A DNA stretch of 64,000 nucleotides from Typhlomys cinereus. Taxonomy: Eukaryota > Chordata > Mammalia > Rodentia > Platacanthomyidae. The translations under genes and the position numbers were made by a program. The notes under the pieces were generated by a model that worked only from the letters and a program-made list of their open reading frames with translations, ran no database searches and was not told the origin of the DNA. Location: contig JALPQD010000304.1 of NCBI GenBank assembly GCA_023101885.1, forward strand, positions 930,001 through 994,000, given 5' to 3'. Of the stretch, positions 58,060-64,000 are shown piece after piece. Position 1 is the first letter of the stretch. Each line of letters begins with the position of its first letter.

Positions 58060-58480
58060 TGTATTTGTATTTGTATTTTTGGTTTTTTATTATTTTCCTA
58101 ATTATACATGCTAAATGAGTAGGTATCCTTCCCTCTCCCATCCTCCTTCCCTTTCCTTCTTTTCTCATTCCTCCCTTCTTCCCCTGCCCTCATGGTTCCA
58201 ACTTGCTCCATTTTGCATGTAGTTATTCTGCTTCTTATGTGTGGATAACTTGTAGATTTGGTCTTTCAATGACTCCTTAAAATTCCACATGTTCCACTTG
58301 TGTGTTGTATTTAGTTCATTCTTGTCTTTTGGTGAACGTATCAATTCTTCTGTCATATGTTCAAGTGAGGAAATTCTGTCCTCCCCATGGTCCATTCTAT
58401 TGGTGAGGTCTTTCACTGAGCTTTTGGATTGAGATATTGAATTATTCATTTCTATCACCATTTCATCATGAGTCTTCTTC
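58060..58480 (-). mobile_element. HAL1-like or deleted L1: ORF1-like frame next to purine-rich 3' UTR
   Basis: Minus strand: a coiled-coil-like frame (58165-58461) with a heptad-rich start ('NNSISQSKSSVKDLTNRM') and 'EDRISSLEHMTEEL', like the ORF1 coiled-coil end, leads straight into a purine-rich segment (complement of 58128-58190) and an L1-like 3' end. No ORF2 lies between. This layout fits HAL1 (half-L1) elements or an L1 with a large internal deletion. Confidence 0.5.
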
Positions 58481-59389
58481 GGTATTTCTGGCTCTGTTCA
58501 GAATTCTACCTCTTTTCAGTACAACTATCTGTCTGACGAAGTCATAATAGGGAGGAGGTGTCATCTCCCTCAGTAAGACCTGCACTCAAGGCGCAGGCTC
58601 CATTTAAGCACTCTCTTGCATCAGCAGTCATTATCCAGTGGTCGACACACTGTGACAATATTGGAATAGCCAACAATGCCACATCACCCTTAAGCAGTAA
58701 TTCTTTTAATGAGTAAAGGAACACTTACAAGCTACATAGATGAGGAAAGTTTGGCTAAACATAGACTGAAAAGTGATAGATAAAATTATGCTATCTGATA
58801 AAATCTGATCTCTTAAGACATTGAGGCACAGGAAACCTACAAATAAAGCCAGACAGTTACTCTTCTTATGTTATCATGCGGAAAGTTCCACATGTCTCCT
58901 ACAGTTCTTCCATTACTACCTGTCATAACATTTCAGTTCTGTGTACAAATTACTGCCTCAGTTCATTCAGTGCACCTATCAAAGACAATGCAAAACAAAA
59001 GAATATCGTAAACAGACATTTTTGTGGCTCATAGGTCTATATTCCAGAAAGACAAAGACCTAGGGGCAGGCGTTTGGAAAACCGTTCTTTCTGCATCACG
59101 AGATACAGGAGTTATAAACACAAAGAAAACTGAGCATTGAATTTTGTATTTTGTATAAAATGGCATATTTCCTACTCATTGAAATAAGAGTAGACTGTAC
59201 AGCATAAAGGGCTCAAAAAAGAAAGACTAAAGAGCAAAAAAGCAGGAAATTACAACCAATAAATCACAAATATCTAGGAATATGATCAATTTAAAAAATG
59301 AGTTTGAGCAACAAGCAAAATAAATTGTACACACCATAATTAACCTTCCGAACAACATCTTAACATAACAAAGAACTGAAATATTTCTA
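58481..59389. other. Stretch with no recognised gene
   Basis: AT-rich. The minus frame 58542-58724 has no known domain. Confidence 0.45.
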
Positions 59390-60241
59390 TATTTGTTTTT
59401 TATTTATATATTTTCCACTCATAGAAACTTAATTAGGTACCCCGGTACTCTTTCTTGTGCTCCCCTTTAGTATGGGAACACTATTGTGACTGTTAATCCC
59501 TTTCTTCTAAGGATCCTAGTGCCTGTGATCCATGCTAGACTTTGGGGGGGTCATTGCTTAGGTCATGCAAAGTCCTATAATGATTACTTCGGTCCTATCT
59601 TGTGTAGAGTATCTTGCATATTGTTGCTCCTTCCCATCTTTACACTCTTACAATCTCACTGTCCCCTGTTCCGCATATTTCCTTGAGCTTTAGGACGGGG
59701 AGAGATTAGGCTGGCCTAGTTCCAGGGGGTTAATGTAGGGTCTCTGATGTTCTGAATTATGGGTTGTTGTTTTTTTTTTTTTTTTGCAGTTTTGCTGTTT
59801 CTGTACCACAATGGCTCCATCCCAATGGGTACTGGATGTCTCTTCCTAGCCAGAGATAAAATGCTCTTAAAATAGAGTCTTAATATACAATTAGATTCAA
59901 AGGTAGATGAATAAGAGTAGGAGACCGCGGTGAGGGGGGTCAGTCTCCCATTTGCAGGATGGTAACCACTTATCTGCCAGTCTCTATGCCCTCCCTGACT
60001 GGCGAGATTGAACCCCCTCAGTTGCAAGTGACCAGGAAGGAAAGTGAGTGAGCTTAAGCAGATGTCTCACTACTTACTTGCAGTCCTTGATGGTGGTCTA
60101 TTTTCTCTGCTGTGGCATGATCCTCTCTCTCCTTGTTTCTGGTGGGGCCCTCCTTCCCCTTCCCTCCTGTTTAAAATCTTTGCAATTACTGTAGATATTA
60201 CAGAGATTTATCTTTGAGTATGTCACTAAGTAGTTTTGGTA

Positions 60242-62722
60242 CTAGGATATACCTATTGGGAGTACATACGGTGCTTAATTTTCTGTGTCAGGGATAATTC
60301 ACTCAGTATAATTTTTTCTAATTCCATCCATTTTCCGGAAGATTCCATTAATCCATCTTTTTCGATGGCTGAGTAGTATTCCATTGTATAAATGTACCAC
60401 ATTTTCCTTATTCACTACTCAATTGTTGGGCATTTGGGTTAATTCCATGACTTTGCTATTGTGAACAGTACTGCTATGAGCAGGATCATGCTTGTGCCAT
60501 TGAGGTGAATTTTTGCTGTATGGGGGATTAGTCTCAAAAGTGGAATAGCAGGGTCATATGGCATTTCACTCCTTAAGTTTTTTAAGAATCGCCAGACAGC
60601 TTGCGAGAGTGGTTGTATAAGCCTGCATTCCCACCAGCAATGTAGGAGAGTACCCTTCTTGCCACATCTTCTACAGCATTTGGTGTTGTTTGTATTGTGG
60701 ATTTTTGCAATCCTGACCTGGGTGAGATGATATCTCAGAGAGGTTTTGATTTGCATTTCCCTGATGGCTAAGGATGTGGAGTATTTTCAAAGATATTTGT
60801 TAGACATTTCAGTTTCATCCCTGGAAAAGTTTCTTTTGAGTTCCAAGGCCCATATTTTAATTGGACCATTTATTTCCTTGGTGTTTAGTTTTCTAAGTTC
60901 TTTGTGCACTCTGGATAATAGAGCTCTATCAGATATGTGGTTAGTGAAGATTTTTCCCCATTCTGTGGGTTGCCTTTTTCCTCAGGTTATACTCTCTTTA
61001 TCTGAACAGAAGCTCTTTAATTTCATAAGATTCCATCTGTTGAGTGTTGGTTTTGGTCACTGTGCTATTGGATTTCCGTTTAGAAACCGTTGGCCTAGTT
61101 CAATCAGCTCGAGCGGGTTCCCTACCCTTTCAACTAAGGTTTTTATAGTCTCTGGCCTTATGTTGAGGTCCTCGATCCATTTGGAATTAAGTCTTGTACA
61201 TGGTGACAAGTACGGGTCGAATTTTAGTCTTCTGCATGTGGACATCCAGTTTTGCCAGCGCCATTTGTTGAAGATGCTGTTCTTATTCCATTAGATTTTT
61301 TGGGCTCCTTTGTCAAATGGCTGTAGTTGTGTGGGCTTATATCTGGGCCTTCACCCTTTATCCATTGATCTGTGTGTCTATTTTGGCTGTTTTTATAACT
61401 ATGGATTTGTAGTATAGATTAAGGTTTGGTATGGTGATAACTCCAGCCGTGTTTTTGTTACTCAGGATTGTTTTTGCTATCCTGGGTCTTTTTTGCTTCC
61501 ATATGAATTTTGAGATTGTTTGGTCAATTTCTTTAAAGAATTGCTTTGGGATTTTGATTGGTATAGCATTGAATCTGTATATTACCTTTAGCAGAATGGT
61601 CATTTTTATGATGTTGATTCTGCCAATCCAGGAACATGTGAGGTCTTTCCATCTTCTGGTGTCTTCTGTAATTTCTTTCCTTATGATTTTACAGTTTTCA
61701 TTGTAAAGGTCTCTTATTCCTTGGTTAGGTTTATAACCAAGGTATTTCATTTTTTAGGGGCTATAGTAAATGGTATTATTATTTCTCTCAGGGTTTTTTC
61801 ATTACTTTCATTCTGGGCATATAGGAAGGCCACTGATTTTTGTACTTTAGTTTTGTATCCTGCCACCCTGCTGAACTTCTGCATTAGTTCCAAGAGTTTC
61901 CTTTGTGGAGTTTTTCGGATCACTCAGGTATAGGATCCTGTCATCTGCAAATAGAGATAATTTTACCTCTTCTTCTATTACCCTTTCTTGTCTTACGGCT
62001 ACAGCTAAGACTTCAAGTACAATATTGAATAGAAGTTGTAAGACTGGACAGCCTTGTCTAGTTCCTGATCGAAGTGGGAATGCTTCAAGTTTTTCTCCAT
62101 TGACTATAGTCCTTGCTGTTGGCTTGTTATATACAGCTTTTCTTATATTGATAAAGGTTCCTTCCATTCCAACCTTCTCTAGGGTTTTGAACATAAAAGG
62201 CTGTTGGATCTTGTCACAAGCCTTTTCTGCATCTATCAAGAGTATCATGTGATCTTGAATTTTGGACTGGGTGGTATTGAATCAAGAATTATCATTTGGG
62301 GGTTGATTTCTTGCTTTAGATGCTGTAGCGTTTGCCTAATGAACGTGGAGGAGTCCGTATTAGGTGCATATGTGCCTGTATATTGCCTTTGGCAGATATT
62401 GTGAAGTCTTCCTGGTGAATTGTACCTATGACTAAAATGTAGTATCCATCTGAGTCTTTTTTTTTTATTTGAAGTCCACTTTGTCTGATGGCATAATAGC
62501 TACCCCTGCCTGTTTCCTGGTTTCATTACCTTGAAGAATTTTTAAACAGCCTTTTCTTTTTAGGATGTGCCTATCTTTTGTGGTGAGATGAGTTTCCTGA
62601 AGGCAGCAGATTGATGGCTTGTGATTTTTGATACAAGTTTGTAATCTGTGTCTCTTGATTGGTGATTTAATTCCATTGACATTTAATGTTATAATGGAGA
62701 AATTACTTTTAATTTGGGACAT
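60242..62722 (-). pseudogene. L1 ORF2 of copy N, about 1.3 kb deleted
   Basis: The start at 62722 ('MSQIKSNFSIITLNVNG') is followed by the first half of the endonuclease ('QETHLTTKDRH', 'VAIMPSDKVDF'). At 62268-62273 the sequence jumps from the endonuclease ('ILDSIP' region) to the RT palm ('[14 protein letters not shown]', 62190-62248). Lost are the catalytic end of the endonuclease and the first RT motifs. The FADD box survives ('[13 protein letters not shown]', about 61930-61960). Further frameshifts lie in the thumb (61358-61750) and C-terminal region (60439-60756). Non-functional. Confidence 0.92.
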
Positions 62723-62778
62723 TTTTATGTTTAGTGGCTTTCGTAAGTGTATTATTTGGCTTTTAGGTTTTGGTGGTA

Positions 62779-63836
62779 TTATACTTCCCTTCTGTGCTCC
62801 TGGATACGCTTGTTTTTTTCTTCAAGCTTGAGTATCTTTTCTGGCATTTTTTGAATGCCAGGTTTGGTAGACATGTAAACCTTCAAGTTGTCTTTGTGTG
62901 AGAAAATTTTTCTTTCCCCCTCGATCATGACTGATAGTATTGCTGGGTATATCAGCCTGGGTTGACATTTTCATCATTCGATACTTGAAGTAAGTCTCTT
63001 CAAGCTCTTCTTTTACTGTTTCAATTGAAAAGTCATTTGTTATTTTAATAAGTTTACCTTTAAAAGTGACTTGTTTTTTTTTTCCCTTGAAGCTCTCAGC
63101 ACCTCTTCTTTGTCTTAAATGTGGAGTGTTTTGACTATTATTTGCCATGGCAAGTTTCTATTTTGGTCATATCTGTTTGAGGTACAGAATGCCTCTGGTA
63201 TTTGAATGGGCCTCTCATTCTTTAGATGAGGGAAGTTTTATTTATGTTAATTTGAAGAATTTCCTCAGGTGTAGTATTTTGGGATTCTTGCTCTGGTATT
63301 CCATGAATACACATGTTAGGCTTTTTCAGGCTGTCCCGTAACTCTTGAATATTCCTCTCAAGTATTGTTTTGGCTTTAACAACCTCTTCCATTGAGCTGG
63401 TTAATACTCCCACTTTGTCTTCAAGATCTGCAATTCTGTTTTCTGCTTCATTCGTTCTGCTGATAAGACTCTCTGTTGAGTTCTGTGGTGAAGATAATTT
63501 GTCTTTTAGATCAATTCTAAACTCTGCTTGAGACTGTTTTAACTGCTCTATGCCTATTTTTGTTCCTTGAACTGTTTTTCTCAACTCCTCCAAGTGTCTG
63601 TTGTGTTCCTGTTTAAAGTTAATGTGGTTATTTAACTCGTCCCAGATTTCCTCTTTCATAGTATTGTTCAAGGTAGTGATCATACTTTGAAAGTCGTTAT
63701 CTTGAATCTGGCTTCCTTGGTTATTTTCTGTGAATTTATTTTCATTGGAATCTATCATTGTAGGGTTAATTCTTTCAGTGGGAGATTTGTTTTCTTGGGT
63801 TTTGTTTCTCATGGATTTGCACTTTGACTTAGGCAT
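62779..63836 (-). pseudogene. L1 ORF1 of copy N, frameshifted
   Basis: Starts 'MPKSKCKSMRNKTQENKSPTE' at 63836, as in copy K. The coiled-coil part is open to about 63222, including the 'VLTSSMEEVVKAK' region where copy K has lost a base. Frame is lost after 'QNTTPEEILQI'. The RRM/CTD part (62822-63148, with 'TFKGKLIKI') is degraded by indels and stops. Expected length is about 350 codons. Confidence 0.9.
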
Positions 63837-64000
63837 TGTTGTTTTAACTCTTAAGACCTTTCAGTTTCTGTTTGTTTTTGACTGAGTTAAATTAGTTGGT
63901 ATTACTACTCTCAAGCAGTTATTACTAGTGTTTGCCTTGGAGTTGGGTACACTTGTCTGTTGTTATTGTTATTTCCCAGATGAGGCTATTAGACTGTTAG
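63837..64000 (-). promoter_or_regulatory. Proximal 5' UTR of L1 copy N (partial)
   Basis: Immediately upstream of ORF1 it shares 'tgttgttttaactcttaaga' with copy K, then diverges into AT-rich DNA with no GC-rich monomer. The remainder lies beyond the window, so promoter type cannot be judged. Confidence 0.6.

Larger units (their letters stand above)
59390..64000 (-). mobile_element. LINE-1 copy N, near full length, runs off the window
   Basis: Minus strand: 3' UTR (59390-60241) lacking the polypurine tract, ORF2 (60242-62722) with a large internal deletion at about 62270, spacer, ORF1 (62779-63836), and the start of a 5' UTR (63837-64000) that continues outside. More decayed than copy K but colinear with it. 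The 5' UTR resembles that of K only for about the first 30-50 bases upstream of ORF1. Confidence 0.93.

Noticed and set aside
1..64000. CRISPR-like regularly spaced repeats, tRNA or rRNA genes
   Set aside because: No regular spacer arrays seen; tRNA-like boxes occur only as SINE heads without a tRNA cloverleaf.

Overview
The window looks like nuclear DNA of a myodont (mouse-like or jerboa-like) rodent. This rests on repeat content only: a B1 (7SL-type) SINE, B4-like and ID/B2-headed tRNA-derived SINEs, URR1-like hAT fragments, Lx-like old L1 3' ends, and a young L1 lineage with a G-rich polypurine 3' UTR. I could not fix the genus. No host protein-coding gene, tRNA, rRNA or CRISPR array is recognisable. 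Nearly every protein-like reading frame is a LINE-1 fragment, a simple-repeat translation or antisense of these.

Layout. 1-2.9 kb: two L1 3' ends in tandem, the second split by a SINE with a 35-base G run. 2.9-10.4 kb: AT-rich DNA with a URR1-like element, a B1, a (TC)n tract, an old L1 3' UTR, a young SINE with a perfect 17-bp target duplication, and an old ORF1 relic. 10.0-13.1 kb: two copies of an unclassified repeat, a twin-primed L1 and an unclassified 0.9-kb block. 13.1-21 kb: an old plus-strand L1 (E) broken by two younger L1s and abutted by a longer L1 (G) carrying an ORF2-to-3' UTR deletion. 21.9-22.9 kb: a 5'-inverted L1 with target duplications. 23-30.4 kb: diverged SINEs, Lx-like 3' UTRs and microsatellites. 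30.4-40 kb: the least repeat-dense part, with a decayed endogenous retrovirus pol relic (minus strand, 33.0-34.2 kb), a B4-like SINE and several hAT-like fragments. 40-45 kb: old L1 3' UTRs in both orientations around a hAT-like element, plus a young SINE. 46.3-46.9 kb: another inverted L1.

47.3-56.0 kb holds the centrepiece: a full-length minus-strand L1 (K) with a CpG-rich 5' UTR made of about 1.3 tandem monomers of 242 bp, ORF1, ORF2, 3' UTR and candidate target duplications. It is split by a second, very similar minus-strand L1 (L) bounded by a perfect 15-bp duplication. 56-59.4 kb: a (CTTT)n tract, an old L1 3' UTR, hAT-like and HAL1-like relics. 59.4-64 kb: a minus-strand L1 (N) running off the end, with an internal ORF2 deletion, a lost polypurine tract and a 5' UTR unlike that of K.

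How the parts work together: L1 ORF1 protein (RNA-binding trimer) and ORF2 protein (endonuclease plus reverse transcriptase) copy L1 RNA and, in trans, pol III SINE RNA. The L1-type target duplications on both young SINEs and L1s here fit that machinery. Every L1 copy with visible coding sequence carries inactivating lesions. All identifications come from reading the sequence; no database search was run.
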